Position numbers and translations under genes: made by a program. 64,000 nucleotides of DNA from Thiocapsa marina 5811 (GTDB lineage: Bacteria > Pseudomonadota > Gammaproteobacteria > Chromatiales > Chromatiaceae), in contig NZ_AFWV01000017.1 of NCBI RefSeq assembly GCF_000223985.1, positions 31,876 through 95,875 on the forward strand, read 5' to 3'. The notes beneath the pieces were generated by a model. That model saw only the letters and a program-made list of their open reading frames with translations. It was not told the DNA's origin and searched no databases. Below are positions 56,690-64,000 of the stretch, piece after piece. Position 1 is the stretch's first letter. Every line of letters starts with the position of its first letter.

Positions 56690-57010
56690 ACGGGCGTCAG
56701 GCGCCAGCGGTTGCCCTGGTGACGCAGCTCCCGCTGCGTCACCCAGGAGATGAAGCTCTGCTTCGCGGCCATATCGATGCGCTATCGGTCGTTCAGTGGC
56801 CGGCTTCATGAAGCGGAGCTTCGTCTCTGGGGTCGCGAAGCGGGAGCTTCGCGACCAGGGTAAGTGCAGCATGGCGCGGATCTCCTCGCGGGTCATTTGA
56901 GGGAATTTATACACCAGAATCGTCTCGATCGGATCCAAGATCCGCGGCGGATGCCGACTGAAGTCGGCGTACCCAGGCGTGCCGATTAAAGTCGGCGTAC
57001 CTGGGTCGAT
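56690..57010. repeat. Cluster of short palindromes inside a DUF2887 remnant
   Basis: Several GC-rich hairpins occur within about 320 bp: GTGACGCAGCTCCCGCTGCGTCAC, GGTCGCGAAGCGGGAGCTTCGCGACC (each as adjacent inverse arms) and GCCGACTGAAGTCGGCGTACCC followed by GCCGATTAAAGTCGGCGTACC. They surround a recognisable 26-residue piece of an Rpn-type gene. Confidence 0.75.
56861..56938 (-). pseudogene. Fragment of an Rpn/DUF2887 gene
   Basis: Encodes LDPIETILVYKFPQMTREEI and RAMLHL, which match the intact protein at 48804 (LDLIETILVYKFPQRTREDI then RAMLHL). Sequences on both sides are palindromic repeats, so only a short piece survives. Confidence 0.8.
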
Positions 57011-57110
57011 CGCCCCCCAACCCTCGGCGCCGCTGAGCACGGCACAGGCCCCGGACCGCCGGATTTCTGGCTGCGGTCGAGCGTCCTTGCAGAGGATCCC
57101 GTTTCCGTTG

Positions 57111-57134
57111 CGATATATCGCCTATCGATATACG
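57111..57134. promoter_or_regulatory. Candidate higBA operator
   Basis: The AT-rich near-palindrome CGATATATCGCC then TATCGATATACG lies directly upstream of the higB ATG (57143). HigA-type antitoxins usually bind symmetric sites there. The role is inference. Confidence 0.45.
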
Positions 57135-57142
57135 ATTAAGCC

Positions 57143-57424
57143 ATGGCGATCCAATCATTTCGATGCGCCGAGACGAGACGCTTGTTCGAGCGCATGCGGG
57201 TGAATCGCTTCGTGAATATCGAGGGTCCGGCGCGGCGTAAACTGAGTTACCTCGATGCGGCCCGTGATCTGTCGGATCTGCGCATCCCTCCGGGCAATCG
57301 TCTTGAAGCCTTGCGGGGTGACCGGTTCGGCCAGCACAGCATTCGCATCAATGATCAATGGCGCTTGTGCTTCGTCTGGTCAGCCGACGGGCCGACGGAG
57401 GTGGAGATCGTCGATTACCATTAG
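57143..57424 (+). CDS. higB: HigB-type toxin (RelE superfamily)
   Basis: A 93-residue killer-protein family toxin: MAIQSFRCAETRRLFER, then LRIPPGNRLEALRGDRFGQHSIRINDQWRLCFVW, the HigB/PemK-independent RelE pattern, and EVEIVDYH at the end. It is a ribosome-dependent mRNA interferase. It precedes the antitoxin by 12 bp, the order typical of higBA. A C-terminal fragment of a second copy lies at 58184. Confidence 0.93.
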   Translation: MAIQSFRCAETRRLFERMRVNRFVNIEGPARRKLSYLDAARDLSDLRIPPGNRLEALRGDRFGQHSIRINDQWRLCFVWSADGPTEVEIVDYH

Positions 57425-57436
57425 GGTACCACTGCA

Positions 57437-57736
57437 ATGACCGACAAACTGCTCCCGATTCACCCCGGCGAGATCCTGCGCGAAGACTTCATGCTGCCGC
57501 TGGGCCTCTCCAGCAACGCCCTCGCACGTGCTATCGGCGTCACTCCCGCACGGATCAACGAGATCGTGCGCGAAAAGCGCGGGATCACGGCCGAGACCGC
57601 CCTGCGGCTCGCCCGCTTTTTCGGGACCTCGGTGGATCTCTGGATGAACCTGCAACAGCGTTACGATCTGGAACGTGCGAAGGATCTGCTCGGCAATTCA
57701 CTCGAACAGATTACGCCCATGCACCTCGCGGCCTGA
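57437..57736 (+). CDS. higA: HigA-type antitoxin
   Basis: A 99-residue HTH-XRE antitoxin. PIHPGEILREDFMLPLGLSSNALARAIGVTPARINEIVREKRGITAETALRLARFFGTS is the classical HigA helix-turn-helix with the WMNLQQRYDLERA signature. It represses its operon and binds HigB. It is complete and adjacent to higB. Confidence 0.95.
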   Translation: MTDKLLPIHPGEILREDFMLPLGLSSNALARAIGVTPARINEIVREKRGITAETALRLARFFGTSVDLWMNLQQRYDLERAKDLLGNSLEQITPMHLAA

Positions 57737-57864
57737 CCGATGGATCGGCGGCGGTCACATTACGGTGACACTTTACCATTTGCACTATTTCATTCAAAAG
57801 AACATCGGGGTCTTACCTCGCGCACATCGGCGGAAAAGCGGGAAAAGGCGGGAAAAGGTAGAAC

Positions 57865-58178
57865 CGGGGACGGACCCTGAGGTATCCCCGGATTAAAAGC
57901 CGCTAGAACAGTGCGTTGCTTACTCGACCGTGGATGCGGCGCCACCGCGGCCACTGGGAGCGCCGGCTTTCCAGCCGGCCCGCCGTCGGCGTTTGCTCCG
58001 GCCGGGCGACACGGCTCGCGACGGGGCAGTGTATCGGCGCTCGCGCGGCACAACGGCGGCGCTGCAGAGCGCGCACCGGGGGCTTCGAGCCCCCGGCGCG
58101 CGCAGCCGGCTGGAAAGCCGGCGCTCCCAGTCCGCATCGTCCTGGCATCCAGGTTGTGGGGATAGGCCAGGGACGGAC
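57865..58178 (+). repeat. Approximately 310-bp duplication, right copy
   Basis: Near-identical to 56313-56598 from GGGGACGGACCCTGAGGTAT to GGTTGTGGGGATAGGCC, with the same hairpin arms (57954-57979 and 58105-58130). It has an extra 30 bp or so (CCGGGGGCTTCGAGCCCCCGG palindrome) in the middle. Together they flank higBA as direct repeats. Confidence 0.9.
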
Positions 58179-58183
58179 AATGG

Positions 58184-58270
58184 AGCATCCGCATCAACGA
58201 CCAATGGCGCGTCTGCTTCCGCTGGCATAACGGCGACGCCTACGAGGTCGAGATCGTCGACGACCACTGA
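58184..58270 (+). pseudogene. C-terminal fragment of a second higB gene
   Basis: Codes SIRINDQWRVCFRWHNGDAY followed by EVEIVDDH and a stop, clearly homologous to the end of the intact HigB (SIRINDQWRLCFVW...EVEIVDYH). It is joined upstream directly to the end of the duplicated 310-bp sequence. Confidence 0.85.
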
Positions 58271-58594
58271 GAGTAAAACCAGGGACGGACCACGGTTTCC
58301 CAAAATCCTCGTGCCGTCTGTTCTCGCGAGAAGCCGTAAGATCAGATCGCCCACCACACACCAAATCACCCAACGCGTCGGCCGCGGGACCGATCAAAAG
58401 CAAAAAACCACCAGCGGCACCTTGGATCTAGCGCGGCCGGACGGACTCGCTCCTTGGCAACGTCCTGTCTGTGCCCCGGTTCGCCCCGCTCCGATCTTCA
58501 TGCCTCGCGGGGACAGAGGCTCAGCCGGAGCCGGGGCAGCTCAAGGCCAACGGGTGGCTGCTGGAGGGCGCGCAGAACGCGCTCGGTGCAGAGA
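58271..58594. other. Repeat-rich interval, no gene recognised
   Basis: Contains a GGGACGGACCACGG copy followed by CCTCGTGCCGTCTGTTCTCGCGAGAAG, also found near 55640-55680, and a further CACACACCAAATCACCCAA copy near 58352. Frames crossing it do not resemble genes. Confidence 0.4.
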
Positions 58595-58962
58595 TCACAT
58601 TCGGTGAGGCTTCGTTTGTCCATGGCGGTCAGTCGCCCCGGCATGCTGCCACGGGTCGATGACTGCGACGCCGCATCCCGCGAAATCGTTGACGTTGCGG
58701 GTGGCCACGACAGCCCCGTGCGCACGGGCGATGGCGGCAATCTGGCAATCGAACTGGCTGATGGGTCGTCCTGCGGCACGCCGTTCTGCCCCGATGCTGG
58801 CGTATTCGAGGGCAGCAGCGCTGTGGAAGGGCAGGATGCGGCCGCGGAAGTCCTCCCGCAGCATTCCGTTCACAGCCTCGGCCAGCGCGTCCCGCCGCTT
58901 TCCCTTCGTCAGGACGGCCAGGCTGTCACGCAGCTCCGCCTCGCTGATCGCGGTAAGAAACC
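58595..58962 (-). pseudogene. 5'-truncated VapC/FitB-like PIN-domain toxin, copy 2
   Basis: Nearly identical to the copy at 55953 (ELRDSLAVLTKGKRRDALAEAV, MLREDFRGRILPFHSAAALEY, ATRNVNDFAGCGVAVIDPW). It extends about 10 residues further upstream (FLTAISEA). The N-terminal LDTNVxSE region is again missing. A GTG at 58873 could start a 92-residue product, which would lack the first catalytic Asp. Confidence 0.8.
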
Positions 58963-59119
58963 GGAATCCTCACGGAACGTGAAAGAACGGAATCTTTGGG
59001 GGTTGACCGATCGCACAGATCTAGGCTAAAAATGTACACGTATTGAGGAATCACGAGCGCTCGGCTCAAGGGCACGCGGCTCGCGATCATCGGCATGGAC
59101 GGCCCTCGACCGGCGTGGA

Positions 59120-59587
59120 ATGGAGATCGGGATGGACAGCAAGGACAGGCGCCCGGGGAACGGATTCACATTGATCGAGCTTCTGATCGTCGTCGCGGTC
59201 GTCGCCGTCCTCGCCACGGTCGCCTTCCCGGCGTATCAGGATCAGATCCGCAAGGCACGTCGTACGGATGGCCAGAGCGCCCTGCTCGCCATCGCCATGG
59301 CACAAGAGCGTTTTCGCGCCAACTGCAGCCGTTATGCGAGCACACTCGACCCCACGCAGTCCGGCATGGTCTGCGATCCGACCGACGGCTATGCACTCCC
59401 CCTCGCGACGACAAGCCCCGAAGGCTGGTACGACCTCGCCCTGAATGAGGACGCGGACGCGGCCGGCTTCATCGCGACCGCGACTGCGCTGAACGCCCAA
59501 GCGGCGGATCGGGTCGGCGGTGTTGCTTGCGACGAGCTGAGGATCGACGAGAGCGGCACAAAGACGCCCGAGGCCTGTTGGCGATGA
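59120..59587 (+). CDS. pilE: PilE-like type IV pilin, cluster 2
   Basis: A 155-residue prepilin: leader ending GNG, then FTLIELLIVVAVVAVLATVAFPAYQDQIRKARR with Glu5. The C terminus has Cys residues (VACDEL and PEACWR) forming a likely D-loop. It heads a second minor-pilin cluster (pilE-fimT-pilW-pilX-pilV types) ending at 62873. Met at 59132 is an alternative start (MDSKDRR). The end overlaps the next start (ATGA). Confidence 0.9.
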   Translation: MEIGMDSKDRRPGNGFTLIELLIVVAVVAVLATVAFPAYQDQIRKARRTDGQSALLAIAMAQERFRANCSRYASTLDPTQSGMVCDPTDGYALPLATTSPEGWYDLALNEDADAAGFIATATALNAQAADRVGGVACDELRIDESGTKTPEACWR

Positions 59588-60225
59588 AGCATGTCGCGCT
59601 GACGCTCGTGCCTCGCGCCGCCGGAGCACGTCGCACCGCGGAGAGGCCAATCGACCGGTCGCCGTCCCCGGGCCCGCGGCGCAGGCGATCCGGCTTCACC
59701 CTGCTGGAGCTGATGATCACGCTTGGCGTGCTGGCCATCCTGGCAAGCCTCGGTGTCCCGGCGATGCAGGACATGCTCGAGCGCAACCGGCTCAAGAGCG
59801 CGGCGCAGTCCCTGATGGAAGACCTCCAGTGGATGCGCAGCGAGGCGATCCGGCGGAATCGCACCCTGTCGCTGGTGATCGATGCCGATGCCTGGTGCTA
59901 CGGCATCACGGCAGAGGATACCTGCGATTGTCGCCTGACCGATTCGACGGCCACGGATGCCTGCGTGCTGGGAACCGCCGGCAGACCCGTCCTCCAGCGT
60001 ACGGGCGGCCACGACTTCCAGGGCGTGCAGATCGGGTCGATCACCAGCTCGCTCGGGAGTCCGCCCCGATTCGTGTTCGAGCCGCGTCGCGCGACCGCCC
60101 CCAGCTTCGGCGGCGTGTCGATGAGCTCACCCGCAGGTGCGCAATTGCGCGTGATCCTGAGCAAGCTTGGCCGTGTGCGGACCTGCTCGCCGGATGGTTC
60201 GGTGCCCGGATTCGAGTCATGCTGA
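59584..60225 (+). CDS. fimT: FimT/GspH-type pseudopilin, cluster 2
   Basis: A 213-residue pseudopilin with an unusually long, basic leader (about 35 residues, rich in Arg and Pro) before FTLLELMITLGVLAILASLGVPAMQDMLERNRLKSAAQSLMEDL. The GspH-like domain contains several cysteines. ATG at 59584 overlaps the pilE stop. The long leader would be cleaved after Gly, as in other FimT proteins. Confidence 0.88.
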   Translation: MKHVALTLVPRAAGARRTAERPIDRSPSPGPRRRRSGFTLLELMITLGVLAILASLGVPAMQDMLERNRLKSAAQSLMEDLQWMRSEAIRRNRTLSLVIDADAWCYGITAEDTCDCRLTDSTATDACVLGTAGRPVLQRTGGHDFQGVQIGSITSSLGSPPRFVFEPRRATAPSFGGVSMSSPAGAQLRVILSKLGRVRTCSPDGSVPGFESC

Positions 60226-60989
60226 AACGCACCGTTCAGCCGATCGGGCCGCCCGTGCGCATGCCGCGTCGGCAAATCGGCGTCACCCTGACCGAGCTCC
60301 TGGTCGGCACCACGGTCGGAGCCTTGGTGCTGACCGGGATCTCCGCGACCTATCTGATGGGTGTGCGGGCGACGACTCAGAACATCCAACAGGCACGCCT
60401 GCACCAGGAGCTGCGCGCCGTGCTCGACCTGATGCAACAGGACATCCATCGCGCGGGCTATTGGGCCTTTCCAGCGGGCACATCCAGCGACCCGGCCGAG
60501 AATCCGTTCCAACAGACGATCGACGGATTCAATACGAATCTGCGCATCGGTGCGGTCGGCGGGGAGGCAGCCGCGAGTTGCCTGCTCTACAGCTATGATC
60601 TGAACGACAACGGCAAGGTCGGCTGCGGCAGCTGCTCGCCCGAAGAGGACGCGTTGCTCGACGGCGCCAATGTCGAGATGTTCGGCTTTCGGCTCAGAAA
60701 CGGCAGCATCCAGCTGCGCATGCGCAAGGATGAAGACGACGACACCTTCGACTGCGCGAGCGGCAGTGGCCGCTGGGAACGGATCACCGACGACAACAAC
60801 GTGCGGATCACGACCCTGCGCTTCGACATCCCGTCCCCGACGACCCCATGCGCAAGCGGGGAACTCTGCCGCACGGCACGCGCCGTCGACATCCTCCTGA
60901 TCGGCGAGCTGAAACACAGCCCGGACGTTCGACTCCGCCTGGAGGCGACGGCAGCGGTGCGCAACGACCGCTATTTTCGCCAGGAATGA
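60219..60989 (+). CDS. pilW: PilW-type minor pilin, cluster 2
   Basis: A 256-residue prepilin: leader with MPRRQIG before VTLTELLVGTTVGALVLTGISATYLMG, followed by the PilW-type QQDIHRAGYWAF motif. Glu5 is present. The rest is a beta-rich domain (KVGCGSCSPEEDAL and FDCASGSG regions with Cys). The end (RNDRYFRQE) is typical of PilW. Overlaps fimT by 7 bp. Confidence 0.9.
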   Translation: MLKRTVQPIGPPVRMPRRQIGVTLTELLVGTTVGALVLTGISATYLMGVRATTQNIQQARLHQELRAVLDLMQQDIHRAGYWAFPAGTSSDPAENPFQQTIDGFNTNLRIGAVGGEAAASCLLYSYDLNDNGKVGCGSCSPEEDALLDGANVEMFGFRLRNGSIQLRMRKDEDDDTFDCASGSGRWERITDDNNVRITTLRFDIPSPTTPCASGELCRTARAVDILLIGELKHSPDVRLRLEATAAVRNDRYFRQE

Positions 60990-60993
60990 CCGA

Positions 60994-62082
60994 GTGCGCC
61001 CCATGAGAACAAGCGTCCGATCGGCATCTTCACAGCGCGGCGCCTTGACCCTTCTGCTGGGCCTGCTTTTGCTCATGGGCTCGACCATTCTCACGCTCAG
61101 CTCAGTGCGCGTCGGGATCATGGAGCAGCGCATCGCCAACAACGAGCGGCGGGGACTGGAGGCGCAGCAGGCCGCGCAGGCTGGATTGGACTATGCGCTG
61201 GCCATGCTCGGCGAGACCGAGTACTCGGGCGGCACCGTTCCCGGCCTGGCCGCAGCGGCCGACTACAGCTACGCCGTCACGGTCACGAGAAATGCGGATA
61301 TCGACGGCTGCATTCATTTCACCTCGAGGGCAGAAGCCGAGAGCAACGCAGGCATCGCAGCGGTCGCGACCGAGTGTTTTCAGCGACAGCAATTGCTTGC
61401 GACCATGATCGGTTCCGGCAACGGGCTTCCACCGCTTGTCGTCAATGGCGGAATTCAGAATATCAAAGGCACACCGGATATCTATCCACGTACCTGCGAT
61501 GAAGCCGGGGAAGCGGAGGATTGCCAGTCGATCGCGGTCGCCTCGTCCGCAGACGGCATCGATCTCGACATGGGACACTTCAACAAGAACAACAAAGAGG
61601 GCATTCCGATCCCGAGCGGCGACCAGATCGCGGCAAATGCCTTCGAGGGCAGCGCATGGGACTACGTCTTCGGAATCAGCAAAGACACCTTCAAGGCCCT
61701 CGCCGCAGCGGCTGATCCGCGATTCTTATGGATTTCCGACTCGAGCAAGAAACTCAAGGATGACCTTGGCGAGCCGAGCCAACCCGTCTATGTCGCCTTC
61801 GATCAGGCCGTCGGCTGCCCGAAGCTCGGCGGGACGGTCTACGGGATCGTCTATTTCGAAAGTCCGACCGCATGCAGAAGCCAGGGATGGGGGGGCGCGG
61901 AAATCTACGGCTCCGTAGTCTTCGAAGGCGGTTTGGGCCAAGACCAACCGCCTGTAGGGATGACCGCTAACGGACAGCTGAACCAGTGGAGCTGGGTGAA
62001 AGCAAAAAGCGGCACCGAAGGCGCTGATCTTCAGCAAATCCGAGCGTCGCGCATCCCCGGAAGTTGGCGGGACTGGGATTAG
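60994..62082 (+). CDS. pilX: PilX-like minor pilin, cluster 2
   Basis: A 362-residue protein with a PilX N terminus (QRGALTLLLGLLLLMGSTILTLSSVRVGIMEQRIANNERRGLEAQQAAQAGLDYA). The C-terminal region resembles the Ig/beta-rich tail of PilX homologues but is longer than standard PilX (about 170-200), with a Gly-rich beta region ending AEIYGSVVFEGGLGQ. The start is GTG 60994 or ATG 61003. It overlaps the pilV frame region and comes between pilW and pilV. Confidence 0.85.
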   Translation: MRPMRTSVRSASSQRGALTLLLGLLLLMGSTILTLSSVRVGIMEQRIANNERRGLEAQQAAQAGLDYALAMLGETEYSGGTVPGLAAAADYSYAVTVTRNADIDGCIHFTSRAEAESNAGIAAVATECFQRQQLLATMIGSGNGLPPLVVNGGIQNIKGTPDIYPRTCDEAGEAEDCQSIAVASSADGIDLDMGHFNKNNKEGIPIPSGDQIAANAFEGSAWDYVFGISKDTFKALAAAADPRFLWISDSSKKLKDDLGEPSQPVYVAFDQAVGCPKLGGTVYGIVYFESPTACRSQGWGGAEIYGSVVFEGGLGQDQPPVGMTANGQLNQWSWVKAKSGTEGADLQQIRASRIPGSWRDWD

Positions 62083-62093
62083 GAGGACCCAAG

Positions 62094-62873
62094 ATGCAAC
62101 CCGATCGCCGCCGACACCAGCGCGGCTTCACACTCGTCGAGGCACTGATCGCACTCGTCATCCTCTCGTTCGGGCTCTTCGGACTGATGCAGCTTCAGGC
62201 CCGCGTCATGGCCGGTACGAGCGCGAGCAAGACCCAAACGATCGCTGCGAATCTGGCGCAACAAAAAATCGAGGAGCTTCGGGTCACTCCCTATGCCGAT
62301 ATCGACGGTGACAACGGAGAACCGGACGTCATTCACGCGGGAGAAGGCGGCACGACCGCGTTCGCTCGGAATTGGTCGGTCACCGAGGAGACCTCGCCGA
62401 CTTACAAACGAATTTCGGTCACCACGTCCTGGACCAACGCGGACCAGAATCCCGAATCCGTGACCCTCAGTAGTTTCATCGCCGAGTCGACCTTTGCCGC
62501 GCTTGAGCCGGTCGGCGAGGCTCCCGAGGTACCGCCTCCATCCAACGGCGGCGGTACCTCGCCGGTCATCAGCGTCGACAATCCCTACACCGAGTGTACA
62601 AGCAGCGCAAACCCCTGCGAGGTCGCCAAGAAAAAGACCATCAGGCCAAGCTTCATCGTGACCGACGATGCGGAGTTATCCACCGACAACCTCAGCATCA
62701 CCGCATCGGGAGACGGCGCCAAAACCGCCGGCTCGATCACCTACGACACCTCTTCAGCCAAAGCCAGTCAAGACATTCTCACGCCAGACGATAAGGGCAA
62801 AACCTTCACCGTCACAATGAGCGCCAACGACGGCGCCAATACAACAACCATCACCCTGTATTTCAAGACCTAA
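62094..62873 (+). CDS. pilV: PilV-type minor pilin with C-terminal extension, cluster 2
   Basis: A 259-residue prepilin. The leader MQPDRRRHQRG and FTLVEALIALVILSFGLFGLMQLQARVM form the PilV start. The normal PilV domain ends near FAALEPVGEAP (about 155). A Pro/Gly linker follows, then about 95 residues resembling a bacterial Ig-like/cadherin-type beta domain (NLSITASGDGAKTAGSITYDTSS). ATG at 62094 has a perfect AGGAGG box. An upstream in-frame GTG at 62064 is not used. Confidence 0.87.
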   Translation: MQPDRRRHQRGFTLVEALIALVILSFGLFGLMQLQARVMAGTSASKTQTIAANLAQQKIEELRVTPYADIDGDNGEPDVIHAGEGGTTAFARNWSVTEETSPTYKRISVTTSWTNADQNPESVTLSSFIAESTFAALEPVGEAPEVPPPSNGGGTSPVISVDNPYTECTSSANPCEVAKKKTIRPSFIVTDDAELSTDNLSITASGDGAKTAGSITYDTSSAKASQDILTPDDKGKTFTVTMSANDGANTTTITLYFKT

Positions 62874-62876
62874 CGC

Positions 62877-62910
62877 CGTAGGGTGTGGTGAGCGAAAGCG
62901 AACCGCACCA
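62877..62910. repeat. REP sequence upstream of the RAYT gene
   Basis: GTAGGGTGTGGTGAGCGAAAGCGAACCGCACC, the same REP class as at 41715, 48507, 49769, 55810 and 63530. It lies between pilV and the RAYT gene that probably acts on such sequences. Confidence 0.85.
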
Positions 62911-62984
62911 CCCCCGGAGCGCCGACAACCGCAGCCGAAGCACCCGGTCACAAACGAATGACGCGTTCAACCGCGCCCTAGCCC

Positions 62985-63515
62985 ATGTCCCGCTATCGCA
63001 GAATCCGGGTTCCGGGCGGCACCTTCTTCTTTACGGTCAACTGCGCTCGACGCCGGGGCCATCGGCTGCTCATCGAGCATGTCGCACTGCTGGGCGCGAG
63101 CATGCGGGCGGTGAAGACAGCCCATCCGTTTCAGGTCGATGCCATCGTCGTCCTGCCGGAGCACCTGCATTGTGTGCTGACGCTGCCGCCGGGAGACACG
63201 GATTACGCGATGCGCTGGGGCCTGATCAAGGCGGGGTTCTCACGCGCCTTACGGGCGGAGGAGACACGCTCGGCGAGCCGACAAAGGCGCGGCGAGCGTG
63301 GCATCTGGCAGCGGCGCTTTTGGGAACATGGGATTCGCGACGACTTGGATTTCCAACGCCATGTGGATTACGTCCATTGGAATCCGGTGAAGCACGGCTG
63401 GGTGACGCGGGTCAGGGATTGGCCGTATTCCAGCTTCCACCGGTACGTAGCTCAAGGGCTGCTGCCGGAGGATTGGGCCTGGGAGAGCGCAGATGATTTG
63501 GATACCGGGGAATGA
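62985..63515 (+). CDS. REP-associated tyrosine transposase (RAYT)
   Basis: A 176-residue Y1-type HUH transposase of the IS200/REP class. VDAIVVLPEHLHCVLTLPPGDTDYAMRWGLIKAGFSRAL contains the HxH pair (HLH). A WQRRFWEHGIRDDLDFQRHVDYVHWNPVKHGWV segment carries the catalytic Tyr (YVHWNPVKHG). RAYTs mobilise and spread REP palindromes. REP copies stand on both sides (62877 and 63526 onward). ATG at 62985 starts MSRYRRIRVPGGTFFF, matching RAYT N termini. Confidence 0.95.
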   Translation: MSRYRRIRVPGGTFFFTVNCARRRGHRLLIEHVALLGASMRAVKTAHPFQVDAIVVLPEHLHCVLTLPPGDTDYAMRWGLIKAGFSRALRAEETRSASRQRRGERGIWQRRFWEHGIRDDLDFQRHVDYVHWNPVKHGWVTRVRDWPYSSFHRYVAQGLLPEDWAWESADDLDTGE

Positions 63516-63525
63516 TGTGCGGTTG

Positions 63526-63835
63526 CCTGCGATTCGGTGCGGTTCGCTGCGCTCACCGCACCCTACGGGGTAGGGTCTTCGGCGGCGGTTGGGGGCTGTC
63601 GGGTGTGGTGAGCGTAGCGAACCGCACCGGAGGTGGCGGTGAGCGCGGTGCGGGGATGTCTGCGGGGGTCGGTGCGGTTCGCTGTGCTCACCGCACCCTA
63701 CGGGGTTGGGTCTTCGGCGGCGGTGGGGGGGCTGTAGGGTGTGGTGAGGGAGGATCCGCTTCGGAGGGGGCGGTTTTGGGCGGTGCGGCGGGGTCGGTGC
63801 GGTTCGCTGCGCTCACCGCACCCTACGGGGCGGTA
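63526..63835. repeat. REP cluster downstream of the RAYT gene
   Basis: Three to four REP copies alternate in orientation, e.g. GTGCGGTTCGCTGCGCTCACCGCACCCTACGGG and GGGTGTGGTGAGCGTAGCGAACCGCACCGG, separated by short G-rich spacers (GTCTTCGGCGGCGGTTGGGG). This is a BIME-like arrangement next to its RAYT. Confidence 0.88.
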
Positions 63836-63860
63836 AGTGTCAAGGTAGTTGTCGCATCAA

Positions 63861-64000
63861 TCATGTCATGTTTGCGTCGGCCTTCTCCTGGTCGCGAGGG
63901 GGTTTTCCCGGGTTGAGCAAGACCGAAGCGGGTGGCGTCCAATTGCGGGTGGGTCCGGACCAGCGCGTCGGGTTGTCGTCTCTGGCGGCTCGATAGAGCG
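63861..64000 (-). CDS. Possible transposase C terminus (partial)
   Basis: An open minus-strand frame entering from the right edge encodes at least 45 residues ending RDQEKADANMT*, preceded by TRWSGPTRNWTPPASVLLNPG. The pattern resembles the C-terminal tail (WxPxxxVxLNP) of some IS3-like transposases. It is too short to confirm and the start lies outside the window. Confidence 0.4.
   Translation of the reverse strand, partial: LYRAARDDNPTRWSGPTRNWTPPASVLLNPGKPPRDQEKADANMT

Larger units (their letters stand above)
55611..57142. other. Inter-cluster region with short repeats and broken genes
   Basis: The 1.5 kb between the pilX and higBA genes contains several short repeats. GGGGACGGACC-type sequences occur near 55623 and 56582. 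CCACAGGGTCAGATC-type sequences occur near 55694, 55885 and 56268. A broken PIN gene, a 26-bp-arm hairpin and a DUF2887 remnant are listed separately. No intact gene is recognised. Confidence 0.5.

Overview
This 64 kb window is GC-rich chromosomal DNA from a gammaproteobacterium, most likely a purple sulfur bacterium of the Chromatiaceae. The main clues are a peroxiredoxin-glutaredoxin fusion next to a glutathione-amide-type reductase (a pair known from Chromatium), a CsoS1D carboxysome-shell protein, and the canonical gammaproteobacterial order lepA-lepB-DUF4845-rnc-era-recO-pdxJ. No rRNA gene, complete tRNA gene or CRISPR array was seen.

Layout. 1-2.3 kb: end of an integrated element with a P4-type integrase, a short tRNA-3'-end-like remnant, a terminator and a 5'-truncated hicB. 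2.7-11.8 kb: Hpt protein, Prx/Grx and glutathione amide reductase, dusA, EamA exporter, APH/kinase fusion, DUF2892 protein, rimO. 12.4-14.4 kb: two toxin-antitoxin modules, the first bracketed by diverged direct repeats. 15-17.5 kb: universal stress protein and SulP anion transporter. 18-24.8 kb: small membrane protein, dehydrogenase, fkpB, ispH, thiO, orphan Phd antitoxin, tsaD, aqpZ. 25-27 kb: H-NOX sensor and hybrid histidine kinase. 27.3-32.6 kb (minus strand): serS, DUF190, crcB, methyltransferase, csoS1D, an endonuclease III-like gene and a GlgC paralogue with a degraded active site. 32.8-39.4 kb (minus strand): the pdxJ-to-lepA block. 39.6-47.1 kb: alcohol dehydrogenase, pirin, azoR with a divergent LysR gene, mtgA, NDUFA9-like protein, SDR, HPF-like protein. 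47.7-51 kb: Nei-like glycosylase, an Rpn/DUF2887 gene set among 171-bp tandem repeats, a lipoprotein. 51.8-62.9 kb: two minor-pilin clusters (pilE, fimT, pilV, pilW, pilX types in two gene orders), separated by 3.5 kb of duplicated, broken toxin-antitoxin and palindromic DNA that surrounds one intact higBA. 63-64 kb: a RAYT (REP-associated transposase) gene, REP repeats and a possible transposase end.

The most unusual structure is a family of intergenic palindromic units of about 86 bp. Their termini read roughly YTRAACCGCG ... CGCGGTTYAR. They occur singly or as dimers of about 194-195 bp joined by an AT-rich linker of about 22 bp. Intact or near-intact copies lie at 10.3, 16.0, 25.5, 27.1, 32.6, 37.5, 43.7, 44.6 and 51.1 kb. 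They sit at gene ends, and the terminal TGA supplies the stop codon of rimO, usp, sulP, lepA and the NDUFA9-like gene. One copy supplies the last residues of the H-NOX protein. A separate REP/RAYT population (GTAGGGTGTGGTGAG...CTCACCGCACCCTAC) and two long perfect hairpins with a GACTTGCAGTC core are also present.

Gene starts were chosen from family alignment from memory, ribosome-binding sites and overlap with neighbours. All homology statements are recognition from sequence and were not checked by database search.
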